DNA from: Desemzia incerta
GTDB taxonomy: Bacteria; Bacillota; Bacilli; Lactobacillales; Carnobacteriaceae
Assembly (NCBI RefSeq): GCF_900115825.1
Contig: NZ_FOXW01000004.1
Span: 124,001 to 188,000, forward strand
Length of the DNA: 64,000 nt
Direction: 5' to 3'
The notes beneath the pieces are model-generated. The model was not told where the DNA came from, did no database searches, and saw only the letters and a program-made list of their open reading frames with translations. Positions 27,845-36,558 of the stretch are shown piece by piece. A program made the position numbers and the translations under genes. Numbering within the stretch: the stretch's first letter is position 1; each line of letters starts with the position of its first letter.

Positions 27845-28456
27845 TCACTTCCATTCTAACCGTTTTTGACACTGCTTGAAAAAGTGATGCAACGCTTCGC
27901 GCAAAGTTGCTTCTTGTTCTAAATAAAGTTCAGGTTTTTCTTGGATCAAGTAATCTTTCACTTTCCCTTCATAAACCAATTCCACTTGTTCGCATTGCCT
28001 GAAATCATCTGGAGTGATCAAATGCGTCGGTTTGTCGATCAAAGAGATCCCTGCATCTCCTATCACATAAGCCACAAATTGAGAACAAAAATAAGCATTC
28101 TCTCGGTAGATGTCTCGTCTCAGGGGAATGGCTAAAACTCCCAACAAGTTATACTTATACTGCTCTTTATCCCGTTCAAATTGTTCCAAGATCAGCTGCA
28201 AGTGTTCATATTGTAAAGGTGTGATTGTCAAACAATAGATTTCGCACGACGCTTCATTCAGCAAATGTTTTGTCACGTCCTCTTGAACAAATCCACCAAT
28301 AAAAGGATTATAGACTTTTTTCCGAGCGAAGCTGTACACTTCTGTCAACTGCTGATCTAAAGCTAAGGACGCATGGTTATATGGCTTGCGGGTATATTTT
28401 TTGATAGCTGTGCTGAAAACAGTCCCAGTATCTGTCAAAAGTAAGTAAACGTTCAT
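27845..28456 (-). CDS. Permuted NlpC/P60-like (YiiX/papain-fold) protein
   Basis: A 203-residue protein with the layout of circularly permuted papain-like amidases: an early histidine in KPYNHASLAL (residues 24-33), then the cysteine much later in NAYFCSQFVAYV (about 119-130). No signal peptide or lipobox is visible, so it is probably cytoplasmic or acts on lipids/peptides inside; activity is not proven. It is cotranscribed with cutC. Length is normal for the family. Confidence 0.8.
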   Translation of the reverse strand: MNVYLLLTDTGTVFSTAIKKYTRKPYNHASLALDQQLTEVYSFARKKVYNPFIGGFVQEDVTKHLLNEASCEIYCLTITPLQYEHLQLILEQFERDKEQYKYNLLGVLAIPLRRDIYRENAYFCSQFVAYVIGDAGISLIDKPTHLITPDDFRQCEQVELVYEGKVKDYLIQEKPELYLEQEATLREALHHFFKQCQKRLEWK

Positions 28457-28583
28457 TAGTTCCCCTCATAAGTAACTATCTTTTCCGAATTTTTCAAGCA
28501 GCTGACATCTTTTCAAATAATTTCTGAAAAACGTCAACCTGCATGAATTCTCGTTCAGTATAGCACATTTTTCAGCATAAAAT

Positions 28584-28623
28584 AGGGAGAAAAAAAGTTT
28601 GTGGAAACCCTTTTACTCCCTAT
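28584..28623 (-). terminator. Probable terminator after the 262-residue protein gene
   Basis: ATAGGGAG and CTCCCTAT arms with an interrupted A/T-rich interior; on the minus strand it continues into TTTTATG. Weaker than the others. Confidence 0.55.
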
Positions 28624-28635
28624 CTAATCAAAGTT

Positions 28636-29424
28636 CTATTTGGGGTAACGAATGTATTTTTGCTGGCTCAGCATTTGCTCTTCATTCAGTTTGATCGTCT
28701 GTTCGTAATTCAATTGAAGCATCTTTTCTTCATCTTCATGCTCAATCAAATTCAGCTCATCCAAGCTTTTCTTTAACTGCTCTTTAGTCGAAGTTATTCC
28801 AGTAATAAATTCACGCTGATGGTTAGTCATCGTTTTCCACGCAGATGTGCTTTCAATATAAGCAGCAAAAGCTTTCAAATCATCATTTTTTTCCAATAAT
28901 GTCTTCAATGTCTTGTATTGATACATATTGAATTTTGAGGCTGTTTTTTGAGTTGTCCTTACATCATCAACGGTGATCTCTTCTCTCACCATGACATCTT
29001 TTTCATAATAGTCTTTATATGCCGAAAAATCTTGCAAGTAATCTTGGTGCACATTCCATAGCTTGGTAAAAGCTTCCGCGCCTTCTTTCACTTGTGATTG
29101 ATCAGTCGTTAATGGTACCGCTAGAGGACCCGTAAAGTAAGCAGGATCTATTTTCATCCGTTCTTCCCCGCCAAAAAGAATATTTTTGCTGATGTCTGCA
29201 AAGTTGGACAACATAAGCTGTGCTTCATAGGCTTCCTCCCGTACTTCTTCTCCGTCCAGTGTTACATACGCCGTAGCCACTACTTCATTCCCTTTTTGAA
29301 ATCCGCCCATGTAATACAATTTGTTGTTCACTCGATAAGATATGGGATTAACAAATATTCCTTCTGTCCAAGTTTTATGCTTTTTGATTTTTTTCATCAG
29401 TTTTTTTATGATTGGTTTTTCCAT
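28636..29424 (-). CDS. Hypothetical protein beside guanylate-kinase-like gene
   Basis: A 262-residue soluble protein, basic at the start (MEKPIIKKLMKKIKKHKTW) and acidic, helix-rich afterwards. No signal peptide, membrane segment or enzyme motif is seen and I do not recognise a family. It lies 27 bp downstream of the guanylate-kinase-like gene in the same direction and is probably cotranscribed with it. Composition (many Lys, Glu, Asp, Tyr) resembles neighbouring housekeeping genes, so there is no sign of recent transfer. Confidence 0.7.
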   Translation of the reverse strand: MEKPIIKKLMKKIKKHKTWTEGIFVNPISYRVNNKLYYMGGFQKGNEVVATAYVTLDGEEVREEAYEAQLMLSNFADISKNILFGGEERMKIDPAYFTGPLAVPLTTDQSQVKEGAEAFTKLWNVHQDYLQDFSAYKDYYEKDVMVREEITVDDVRTTQKTASKFNMYQYKTLKTLLEKNDDLKAFAAYIESTSAWKTMTNHQREFITGITSTKEQLKKSLDELNLIEHEDEEKMLQLNYEQTIKLNEEQMLSQQKYIRYPK

Positions 29425-29451
29425 AAGCTCTCCTATCGGCTTCAGATATGT

Positions 29452-29991
29452 TTATGAAGCAAATTCATTTAAAATTTGGTGCAAAATTTCTTCAGGGGTT
29501 CCATGTGAAACAACGAAATCAGTGTTTTCAACAGGCTCCAACTCTTCAGTAGATCGACTGAAATGGATACGGTGTTCAATAGCTTCTATGGAATCGCCGC
29601 GTTTTTTCATTCGTTCAGCCATTTCTTGTTCCGTAATTTTGAAAAAAATGATTTTAGTTTCTTCAGGAAACTGTTCTTTCATCACCTTTGCACCATTTTT
29701 ATCCAACGTTACATGAACCATGTCGTATTTTCCCAATTTGTCTTCAACTTCCTTTACAGACAGACCATAAATATTTGACGCATAAGTTGTTTGTTCAATA
29801 AAGGGTTCTTCGGTCATTTGCTCAATGGTTCGGAAATGGTAATGGATGCCATTCACTTCACCTGGTCGCGGCTTTCTAGTGGTGGATGTCACCAATTTTG
29901 GGATTCCTTTTTCAATCAACAAATCACTGACTGTCGATTTACCGCTTCCGCTTGCCCCCACTAAAACCAAAATCCTTTTTTGACTAGGCAT
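29452..29991 (-). CDS. Guanylate kinase-like protein
   Basis: A 179-residue P-loop kinase. Walker A is VGASGSGKST near residue 10; the GMP-binding region is TSTTRKPRPGEVNGIHYHF and the lid/base region is MAERMKKRGDSIEAIEHRI. It is shorter than standard Gmk (about 205 residues) and its P-loop GASGSGKST differs from the usual GPSGVGKGT, so it is more likely a paralogue than the essential gmk, which is normally beside rpoZ. ATG 29991 follows GAGGAGG by 7 nt; the upstream MRRNK residues are encoded by the ribosome site itself. Specificity is unproven. Confidence 0.82.
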   Translation of the reverse strand: MPSQKRILVLVGASGSGKSTVSDLLIEKGIPKLVTSTTRKPRPGEVNGIHYHFRTIEQMTEEPFIEQTTYASNIYGLSVKEVEDKLGKYDMVHVTLDKNGAKVMKEQFPEETKIIFFKITEQEMAERMKKRGDSIEAIEHRIHFSRSTEELEPVENTDFVVSHGTPEEILHQILNEFAS

Positions 29992-30133
29992 TTTGTTCCT
30001 CCTCATTCCTTTTTGTATCTAGTTTATTGTATCAAATAACGAACAAAAAAGTATCCTAATTTAACTTAAGACAAGTTCCTTGATCAAATTTGTCAAAACT
30101 ACCCATATTTTCCCTTTTTACGGCGGATTTCCT

Positions 30134-30162
30134 TTGACAAAAAAGAATATATAGTGTAAATT
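30134..30162 (+). promoter_or_regulatory. Promoter of guaC
   Basis: TTGACA (30134-30139), 17 bp, TAAATT (30157-30162). Confidence 0.6.
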
Positions 30163-30254
30163 GTTCTAGGTGCGAATTTTGATTAGACGTCGATCTTAAA
30201 AAGTTCGTGTTTTTTTGTGTGCTAATAACACTATTAATGAAACGAGGAATAGTC

Positions 30255-31229
30255 ATGAAAATTTTTGATTACGAAGATGTTCAATTGATTCCAAACAAAA
30301 GTATCGTAAGAAGTCGTTCAGAATGTGATACTACTGTTACTTTAGGAAATAGAACTTTTGCATTGCCAGTGGTACCGGCTAATATGCAAACAGTTATTGA
30401 TGAAGAATTAGCTGAAAAGTTGGCTGCTGACAATTACTTCTATGTTATGCACCGTTTTGATGAAGAAAGCCGTATCCCATTTATTGAAAAAATGCACGCT
30501 AAAGGTTTATTTGCTTCTATTAGTGTAGGGGTAAAAGAAAATGAATATTCATTTATTGAAGAACTAGCTGAAAAAGAATTGGTTCCTGAATACATTACGA
30601 TTGATATTGCTCATGGACACTCACAGTTTGTCATTGATATGATCCAACACATCAAGAAACATCTACCAGGATCATTTGTAATTGCTGGTAATGTGGCAAC
30701 TCCTGAAGCAGTTCGTGAATTAGAAAATGCTGGAGCAGACGCGACTAAAGTTGGTGTTGGTCCAGGTAAAGTATGTATCACGAAATTAAAAACAGGTTTC
30801 GGTACTGGTGGCTGGCAATTAGCGGCTATCAACTGGTGTGCTAAAGCAGCTCGTAAACCAATCATCGCTGACGGTGGTATCCGTGATCACGGCGACATCG
30901 CTAAATCTATCCGTTTCGGCGCTTCAATGGTTATGATCGGTTCATTATTTGCTGGACATGAAGAATCTCCAGGACAAACGATCGAAAAAGACGGCAAGAA
31001 ATACAAAGAATACTTTGGTAGTGCATCACAATACCAAAAAGGCGAACACAAAAACGTAGAAGGCAAAAAAATCCTTCTTGAACACAAAGGAAACATCAAA
31101 AATACTTTAATTGAAATGAAACAAGACTTACAATCTTCCATTTCATACGCCGGCGGTAAAGACATCGAAGCCATCCGCAAAGTAGATTACGTATTAGTTA
31201 AGAACTCTATCTTTAACGGAGACAGATAG
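30255..31229 (+). CDS. guaC: GMP reductase
   Basis: A 324-residue NADPH-dependent enzyme converting GMP to IMP and ammonia in purine salvage. It has the IMPDH/GMPR TIM barrel without CBS domains. The catalytic loop is [12 protein letters not shown] (about residue 174) with the active cysteine, and [19 protein letters not shown] is the phosphate-binding region. ATG 30255 is chosen because GAGGAA lies 7 nt upstream and the family begins [13 protein letters not shown]. The stop codon lies at the very first bases of a family C repeat. Confidence 0.96.
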   Translation: MKIFDYEDVQLIPNKSIVRSRSECDTTVTLGNRTFALPVVPANMQTVIDEELAEKLAADNYFYVMHRFDEESRIPFIEKMHAKGLFASISVGVKENEYSFIEELAEKELVPEYITIDIAHGHSQFVIDMIQHIKKHLPGSFVIAGNVATPEAVRELENAGADATKVGVGPGKVCITKLKTGFGTGGWQLAAINWCAKAARKPIIADGGIRDHGDIAKSIRFGASMVMIGSLFAGHEESPGQTIEKDGKKYKEYFGSASQYQKGEHKNVEGKKILLEHKGNIKNTLIEMKQDLQSSISYAGGKDIEAIRKVDYVLVKNSIFNGDR

Positions 31230-31380
31230 AGAGCGAAGCAAACCGTTTAGAAGACCGTAGAGTTCATCTTTTCCATTTACTTGGGGCTTTTTCCCAAGAA
31301 AATGGAAAAGTGAAATCATAGGGCTTCTGGTTTGCGCAGCTCGTTTCAGATAGAGAGCGGAGCAAACCGTTTATCTAAAC
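31225..31380 (+). repeat. Family C composite hairpin (one full, one partial copy) after guaC
   Basis: Copy C4 (31225-31348) starts AGATAGAGAGCGAAGC, which contains the guaC stop, and ends GCGCAGCTCGTTTCA. Flanks ACCGTAGAGTTCA and GAAATCATAGGGCTTC surround an inner palindrome TTTTCCATTT / AAAATGGAAAA with TTGGGGCTTTTTCCCAA at its tip. A second left edge (AGAGAGCGGAGCAAACCGTTTA) follows at 31350-31375. Confidence 0.88.
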
Positions 31381-31401
31381 AGAATTATTCAAATCAACCA
31401 A

Positions 31402-31460
31402 TAAAACACCGCTTGGATTTTTCAGTATAAAAACTGGAAAATTTCGAGCGATGTTTTTCT
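31402..31460 (+). terminator. Terminator after guaC
   Basis: Interrupted stem AAAACACCGCT...TTTTTCAGT / ACTGGAAAA...AGCGATGTTTTT, ending in TTTTTCTTTTT. Confidence 0.7.
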
Positions 31461-31529
31461 TTTTACGGTATACTTCATCTGACATCACACAGTTTTTACA
31501 CCCTTCCTAAGAAAGAGCTGATCAAATTG

Positions 31530-31727
31530 ATGGATAATTTATCTCTAACAGATTTTTTCACCGTTATTTTTCTAGTACTGCTTTTTTATCCTTTAGTATG
31601 CGCATTAATAGCTTTAGTTGTCAGTATATTTAAAAAAATCACCAAAAAAGCTCCATTCAAAACAACTTTCAAGGAAACCTTTTGGAACTTTTTTCTCGAA
31701 TTGTTCAATCCACTCAATTACTTCTAA
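31530..31727 (+). CDS. Small membrane protein, function unknown
   Basis: A 65-residue protein with one strong membrane segment (about residues 9-33) and a basic, aromatic tail ending NPLNYF. ATG 31530 is preferred over the adjoining TTG; the ribosome site (AAAGAG, 12 nt upstream) is weak. Single-segment small proteins of this kind are common, and nothing in the neighbourhood suggests a partner. It is real only with moderate probability. Confidence 0.5.
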   Translation: MDNLSLTDFFTVIFLVLLFYPLVCALIALVVSIFKKITKKAPFKTTFKETFWNFFLELFNPLNYF

Positions 31728-31760
31728 CTCAAAAACCACCCTATCGTTTCAGGGAATGGT

Positions 31761-31857
31761 CTATTGATCAAGTGAACAGGAAAAAGATGCCCACTTGATT
31801 AATACAGCGTCTCTATTAATCAAGTGAGCGAGAAAAAAGGTTCCATTTGACTAATAG
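31761..31857. repeat. Family B hairpin array, 2 units, 52-bp period
   Basis: Units start at 31761 and 31813, each 45 bp, linked by 7 bp. Arms are CTATTGATCAAGTG / CACTTGATTAATA and CTATTAATCAAGTG / CATTTGACTAATAG. The array lies between the convergent small membrane protein and epimerase genes. Confidence 0.9.
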
Positions 31858-31902
31858 CGCCAAAAACTGAACTTTCTTTCTCGTTTAAGTTTGTTTAGAG
31901 AA

Positions 31903-32778
31903 TCAAAAAAGGTCCATCGTGAAGCCGAGTTGTTTTACTTCTCCAGATTCCAGCAGAATAATGCCGCCTTTATCTTCTAAGGTACCGATTTCGCCAGCGA
32001 TATCCGGCAATCCGAAGAATGGCTCTATGCAAATAAACGGCGCATCCGCTTGTTCTTTTGTCCAAAGACATACATAAGGGAAATCAATGACGTTTAGTGT
32101 GACGCCGTGTTTTTCAGGACTTTCTAGTGTAATGGCATCCAGCTTCGGCTCATCAATGATAATTAGTCCTTCACGGAACGTCTCGTGACTCAATGTCATC
32201 ACGCCGTCTTTCATTTCTTGGAGGACTTTTCGATTTCCGCTTCTGTAAGGCAATGGATTGCTCTCAAAGTATTTTACTTCTTCTTTAGGTTGAATGGTGA
32301 TGGTGTAATCTTCATAGCTGCCTGCTCCATTTAAAGGCACATTGAACGCTGGGTGTCCTCCAATTGAAAATGGCATACGTTCTTTCGAATGATTTTCTAC
32401 TCGATAGTCGACCGCTAAAAGCGCTCCAACCAATGTGTATTCAATCGTTAATGTAAATTCGTATGGATACATAGCGATTGTTTCTTCATTATTTTTCAAT
32501 GTAAAAACAGCTTTGATGTCTGACTCTTGGTGTACTTCAAACGTCATCTCTTTCGCAAATCCGTGTTGCGGCAATTCATAGATTTGATCGTCTTTTTTGT
32601 ACTTGTATTCATTCAAACGCCCAATGATAGGAAAAAGATTCGGTGCACGGCTGCCCCAAAAATCTGCATTGCCATTCCAAAGATAATCAAACTGTTCTTT
32701 TTTATTGTAGACTTTTTGCAATTCTGCCCCATTAGCGGAAATTTCCACTAGTAAATCGTCATTTTCGATTGTTATCAC
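31903..32778 (-). CDS. Aldose 1-epimerase family protein (LacX-like)
   Basis: A 291-residue galactose-mutarotase-fold protein. Landmarks: ISANGAELQKVY, YLWNGNADFWGSRAPNLFPIIGRL near residue 33, the histidine in FSIGGHPAFNVPL near 140 and the C-terminal CIEPFFGLPD. This branch (LacX/YihR-like) acts on unphosphorylated or phosphorylated hexoses. GTG 32778 is preferred: GGAGGG lies 6 nt upstream and the protein then begins MITIENDDL like its relatives, whereas the ATG two codons earlier touches the ribosome site. It stands alone. Confidence 0.88.
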   Translation of the reverse strand: MITIENDDLLVEISANGAELQKVYNKKEQFDYLWNGNADFWGSRAPNLFPIIGRLNEYKYKKDDQIYELPQHGFAKEMTFEVHQESDIKAVFTLKNNEETIAMYPYEFTLTIEYTLVGALLAVDYRVENHSKERMPFSIGGHPAFNVPLNGAGSYEDYTITIQPKEEVKYFESNPLPYRSGNRKVLQEMKDGVMTLSHETFREGLIIIDEPKLDAITLESPEKHGVTLNVIDFPYVCLWTKEQADAPFICIEPFFGLPDIAGEIGTLEDKGGIILLESGEVKQLGFTMDLF

Positions 32779-32853
32779 GTTCATCCCTCCAGAAATAGAA
32801 TCAAATTCTTTTTTATCATAAGGCTTTTTCCTCTATTTTTCTATTCAAACGGG

Positions 32854-33369
32854 TTAGCGTAGATGTCTTTTGATGCGTGTCGCCACTACAATTGCCAGAC
32901 CTGCTTTTAATACATCTCCAGGGATAAACAACCCCATACCTGTCCAAAATAATTGAAGGATGGAGTAATCCGCCCCTAAATAGCCGTTCAATAAAATCCC
33001 CATATAGGGCATGCCGACAAGGTAAATCAAGAATGTTCCTATAACTGTGACTCGGATATAAGCAGAGAGGCTTTCTTCTCGTTTCAACAATAATCGGCTC
33101 ATCACAGTTGCCGCTAAAATAAAGCCGAATAAGAAACCAAAACTAGGACTCAGAATCAGTTGTCCGCCTCCGAGCAAGAGTTTTAACAGCAAATGTACCA
33201 CTTGTGTTAAAAAAGCTGCTTTCGGTTTCAACAGTAGACCGGTCACTAACACAAATAACGTTTGCAGCGTGAACGGAACCGGACCAAAAGGAATCATAAT
33301 AAAGCCGCTGATAAATGTCAGAGCTGCCAGTAAACTGATTTGAGTGAGGTCTTTGACTGTCAGCTTCAT
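32854..33369 (-). CDS. bioY: Biotin transporter BioY
   Basis: A 171-residue S component of a biotin ECF transporter with about six membrane segments: MKLTVKDLTQISLLAALTFISGFIMIP start, GPVPFTLQTLFVLVTGLLLKPKAA, and FSFGFLFGF-like 'SPSFGFLFGFILAA'. Start ATG 33369 overlaps the birA stop as ATGA (4 bp), so the two are translationally coupled. Uptake probably relies on a shared ECF energising module elsewhere. Regulation is through BirA and the operator upstream of birA. Confidence 0.93.
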   Translation of the reverse strand: MKLTVKDLTQISLLAALTFISGFIMIPFGPVPFTLQTLFVLVTGLLLKPKAAFLTQVVHLLLKLLLGGGQLILSPSFGFLFGFILAATVMSRLLLKREESLSAYIRVTVIGTFLIYLVGMPYMGILLNGYLGADYSILQLFWTGMGLFIPGDVLKAGLAIVVATRIKRHLR

Positions 33370-34346
33370 TTTTTGATCCCCTCTACTTGAATACTGATTT
33401 CTCCAAAACGCACTGTTTTCCATTCTCCGCTTTCCAATTTAACGACCAAACCACCTTCATCATCAATACTTTTAGCAATTCCTTTGTACGTCGTTTGCCC
33501 TTCTGTGAAAGTTACGGATCGTCCTAAAACAAAACACCGTTCCCGGTAATCATCTAAATAGTTGTTGTGGTCTAAGTTTTGATACATGATATCTAGCTGA
33601 TTGATGATTTCCGCCGCAAATTGATTACGCGTCACTTTACTGGTTTCTTCGTGAGTATAAATGGAACCAATGATCGACTGGAATTCTTCAGGAATCATAG
33701 AAGCTGCTTTTACATTCAGCCCAATTCCTACAATGATGGAATCAATCGTTCCTGTTTCAAAGTTGATGACGCCTTCTGTTAAAATACCGCAGATTTTACG
33801 ACCCTCTAAAAAGATGTCATTGACCCATTTGATAACGGGCTTTTTGTCGGTCAGTTTTTCAATGGCTTTACAGACAGCAACTGCTGCTGCAGTCGTTACA
33901 GAACCAGCATTTGCTTGTTGTTTATTTGGATAAATCAAGCTCATATACAGGCCTGTTTGAGTAGGGGAGTAAAATTGCCGACCCAATCGTCCTCGGCCGT
34001 TCGTTTGCTCTTCTGCTAATAGGACTCCTTTTCCAACAAACCGTTCAGTGACTAATTTTTTTGCCTCATCATTTGTCGATCCAACTTGTTTATGTACTTC
34101 TAAAACGTCTGGTTTGTCAGTCAATTGGGAATATAAAAATGATTTAGACAACACATCTGGTTCATGAGCCAACAAGTACCCCTTATTGGTTGTGGCCTCG
34201 ATTTGATACCCTTCTGTCTGCAACGTTTTGATTGCTTTCCAAATAGAAGTTCTTGAGATAGCTAATTTGTCAGCTAATTCCTGACCTGAAATGACTTCAC
34301 CTTTGTGCTCGATCAAATACATTAATACCTTTTCTTTTGTCGTCAT
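33366..34346 (-). CDS. birA: Bifunctional biotin ligase / biotin repressor
   Basis: A 326-residue BirA. The N-terminal winged helix (residues 1-60, VISGQELADKLAISRTSIWKAI) binds DNA; the ligase domain has GRGRLGRQFYSPTQTGLYMSL and KWVNDIFLEGRKICGIL; a short C-terminal SH3-like domain follows. It attaches biotin to carboxylases and represses biotin uptake when loaded. ATG 34346 follows AAGGAG by 7 nt. It forms an operon with bioY, making a closed loop of uptake, use and control. Confidence 0.95.
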   Translation of the reverse strand: MTTKEKVLMYLIEHKGEVISGQELADKLAISRTSIWKAIKTLQTEGYQIEATTNKGYLLAHEPDVLSKSFLYSQLTDKPDVLEVHKQVGSTNDEAKKLVTERFVGKGVLLAEEQTNGRGRLGRQFYSPTQTGLYMSLIYPNKQQANAGSVTTAAAVAVCKAIEKLTDKKPVIKWVNDIFLEGRKICGILTEGVINFETGTIDSIIVGIGLNVKAASMIPEEFQSIIGSIYTHEETSKVTRNQFAAEIINQLDIMYQNLDHNNYLDDYRERCFVLGRSVTFTEGQTTYKGIAKSIDDEGGLVVKLESGEWKTVRFGEISIQVEGIKK

Positions 34347-34379
34347 GTTGACACTCCTTGCATTCATTTACTGATTCTA

Positions 34380-34407
34380 GTTTACTTTTCAGAGAATAAA
34401 TGTCAAC
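34380..34407 (-). promoter_or_regulatory. BirA operator overlapping the birA-bioY promoter
   Basis: GTTTAC (34380-34385) and GTCAAC (34402-34407) form a dyad with 16-bp spacing, like the BirA box. On the minus strand it contains TTGACA and TAAACT at promoter spacing, so bound BirA would occlude the promoter. Confidence 0.6.
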
Positions 34408-34445
34408 CATTTTTTCACCAAGGGTAACAATGATGAAACAAACAA

Positions 34446-34486
34446 ACAGTACAAGTTTCCATTAGAATAGTACTTGTACTGTTTTA
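34446..34486. terminator. Terminator after the lysine-riboswitch-controlled transporter
   Basis: ACAGTACAAGT (34446-34456) pairs with ACTTGTACTGT (34472-34482), with T-rich flanks. Confidence 0.75.
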
Positions 34487-34502
34487 TCTAGTTTGACTGT
34501 TT

Positions 34503-36218
34503 TTATTTTTGAGTAACTGGTTCTTCTATGGGTTTACCAATAAAGTAAATAACTCCGATGGTTACTAGGATGGAAATAGGTAAAATAATCCAAATCGGCA
34601 TACCTAAACCTGCTGGAAGGAAGCCGAATAGAACGGATATGGTTCCTACCGTAAGCGCATAAGGCGTTTGTGTTTGCACATGATCAATATGGTTTACACT
34701 AGCTCCCATAGAAGACAAGATTGTTGTATCTGAGATCGGTGAACAATGATCGCCAAATATTGCTCCTGTCAAAACAGCCCCAGCTGAAAGGACAATAAAC
34801 TGCGGATCTCCAGATAAGCCAGCTGCTAATGGAATAGCTAACGGCATCAAGATCCCCATCGTTCCATAAGAGGTTCCTGTTGCAAAGGAAATGACTGAGC
34901 CTAAGATAAAAATAACCGATGGCAATAGGAACGCCGGCATCGTATCAGACAATGAAGAGACTAGAAATTGGGCAGTACCTAAATCAGTGATCGAAGCACT
35001 TAGAGACCACGCCATCAATAAGATCGCTCCTGTAACTACTAGAGACTTCATACCGCCAATCCAAGTATCAACGGCTTCTCCCCAAGTAAAGGCTTTTTGA
35101 TGTACCCCCATCACCATGGCCACTATACTAGCAAATAAGGCTGCTTGGAATAAAACCACACTGGCATCAGAAGCCCCGAACGCTTCTTGAATCCCTGTAA
35201 AAGAAAATGGACTGTTTTGCATGTCCGCAATCAATGCTGCATCTTCGCCAGACATAATAGTGTTGTATCCATTAAAGTAAAAACCGATCAAAGAAGTGAC
35301 GATCAGCGTACCAACAGGCACTATCGCATTCCAAATACTTAATTTGACCCCTTTAGCAGGTTTCATTTCATCCAACTCACTGGACATTGCATGAGGATCA
35401 ATTTCTTCTTCATTCGTTGCATCGTATTTTCTAGCTCTTCTTTCGGCTTTCAACATTGGACCAAATTCTCTTAAGAACAACGCTGTGCAGACCACAAATA
35501 ACAGCATTAGAATATTGTAAAAGCGATAAGGAATCGTTTCTAAGAAAATACTATACGCATTTACGTTTTGTCCGATAGCTTCGTAGCCATCTTGAATCAA
35601 CCCTACTTCGTAACCTACCCATGTTGAAATCAATGCGATACCTGCTACAGGGGCTGCAGTAGCATCAACAACGAAAGCCAATTTTTCACGAGAAATTTTC
35701 TTTTCATCTGTTACCGGTCGCATAACGGGTCCAACGATTAAGGCATTAGCATAATCATCAAAAAAGAGCAGCAGCCCTAATATCCAAGATATCACTTGAG
35801 CACTGATAGGACCTTTAGCTTTATTTGCTAAAGCATTTGCTACAGCTTTTGTCCCGCCCATTTTAGTCATTAAGGCAATCAGTCCTCCGATGACTAAAAC
35901 TTGTAAAATAATCCCTGCATTGTATCGATCTGCAAGTGACGTTAAACTGTACTCCACAATGCTTAAAAATGACTGCACGATTGCGCTGAAAATCGAACCA
36001 TCCACAGAATGCAAAACGAAAGCCCCTGCAAAGATTCCTAAAAATAATGAAATCAGAACGTTTTTGGTTATAAATGCTAATAGTATGGACACTACTGGAG
36101 GAACTAATGAAAACCACCCAAATTGGATTGCACCATCTGCACCTGTTGTAAAATCAGTCGCTAAAGTTATTGCCACAAAAGCAATGACGACTATCCCGAT
36201 CAAAATATTTTTCTTCAA
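34503..36218 (-). CDS. NhaC-type antiporter-family transporter, predicted lysine transporter (LysW-like)
   Basis: A 571-residue membrane protein of the NhaC Na+/H+ antiporter family with about 12 segments and an acidic cytoplasmic loop (ATNEEEIDPHAMSSELDEMKPAKG). Conserved family stretches include FFDDYANALIVGPVMRPVTD, FATGTSYGTMGILMPLAIPL and GDHCSPISDTTILSS. Its leader is a lysine riboswitch; comparative work (the LysW proposal) links such NhaC-like proteins with lysine uptake, so lysine, and not only sodium, is the predicted substrate. Substrate remains inferential. Confidence 0.88.
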   Translation of the reverse strand: MKKNILIGIVVIAFVAITLATDFTTGADGAIQFGWFSLVPPVVSILLAFITKNVLISLFLGIFAGAFVLHSVDGSIFSAIVQSFLSIVEYSLTSLADRYNAGIILQVLVIGGLIALMTKMGGTKAVANALANKAKGPISAQVISWILGLLLFFDDYANALIVGPVMRPVTDEKKISREKLAFVVDATAAPVAGIALISTWVGYEVGLIQDGYEAIGQNVNAYSIFLETIPYRFYNILMLLFVVCTALFLREFGPMLKAERRARKYDATNEEEIDPHAMSSELDEMKPAKGVKLSIWNAIVPVGTLIVTSLIGFYFNGYNTIMSGEDAALIADMQNSPFSFTGIQEAFGASDASVVLFQAALFASIVAMVMGVHQKAFTWGEAVDTWIGGMKSLVVTGAILLMAWSLSASITDLGTAQFLVSSLSDTMPAFLLPSVIFILGSVISFATGTSYGTMGILMPLAIPLAAGLSGDPQFIVLSAGAVLTGAIFGDHCSPISDTTILSSMGASVNHIDHVQTQTPYALTVGTISVLFGFLPAGLGMPIWIILPISILVTIGVIYFIGKPIEEPVTQK

Positions 36219-36245
36219 CCTTTAAACTCCCCTTCTTTTAGACAC

Positions 36246-36282
36246 AAAAAAATGCCTTGAGTTCTATTCAACTCGAGGCATT
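36246..36282 (-). terminator. Expression-platform terminator of the first L-box
   Basis: On the minus strand AATGCCTCGAGTTGA pairs with ACTCAAGGCATT and is followed by T7. It lies between aptamer and start codon, so it acts as the riboswitch-controlled terminator. Confidence 0.88.
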
Positions 36283-36289
36283 ATGTTAT

Positions 36290-36490
36290 CTCTAATAGAC
36301 GTCATGTATCCGTTCGTTAATAGTCCTCCACAAATTTTTGCAAAAATTTATGACAGTGATAAACATTTTCTGCTTACCCCCAGCAAACAACAATTGGCAT
36401 CGCTGTTAACTTCGGCAATTCATCCTTTCAAGTCATTTCATCGTGCCACCTCTACGACTTTACTAATACAAATTGCGCCTCTATCTTTTC
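36290..36490 (-). ncRNA. Lysine riboswitch (L-box) no. 1
   Basis: On the minus strand the aptamer landmarks occur in order: GATAGAGGCGCAA (P1 5' side and AGAGG), AGTA, AGAGGTGGCACGATG, GAATTGCCGAAG, TTTGCTGGGGGTAAGC, CACTGTCATA and the closing GTGGAGGACTATTA. This matches the lysine riboswitch consensus. Lysine binding should favour the terminator at 36246-36282 and shut off the NhaC-like transporter. Confidence 0.9.
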
Positions 36491-36558
36491 TAATTTCATT
36501 TATATGATAACGACTTTACGAACTAGTTGCAATCAAGTTGCCTAGACAGCGTTATTTT

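Noticed and set aside
36283-36507. 74-residue plus-strand frame
   Set aside because: It is the reverse complement of the lysine riboswitch, whose landmarks explain the sequence.
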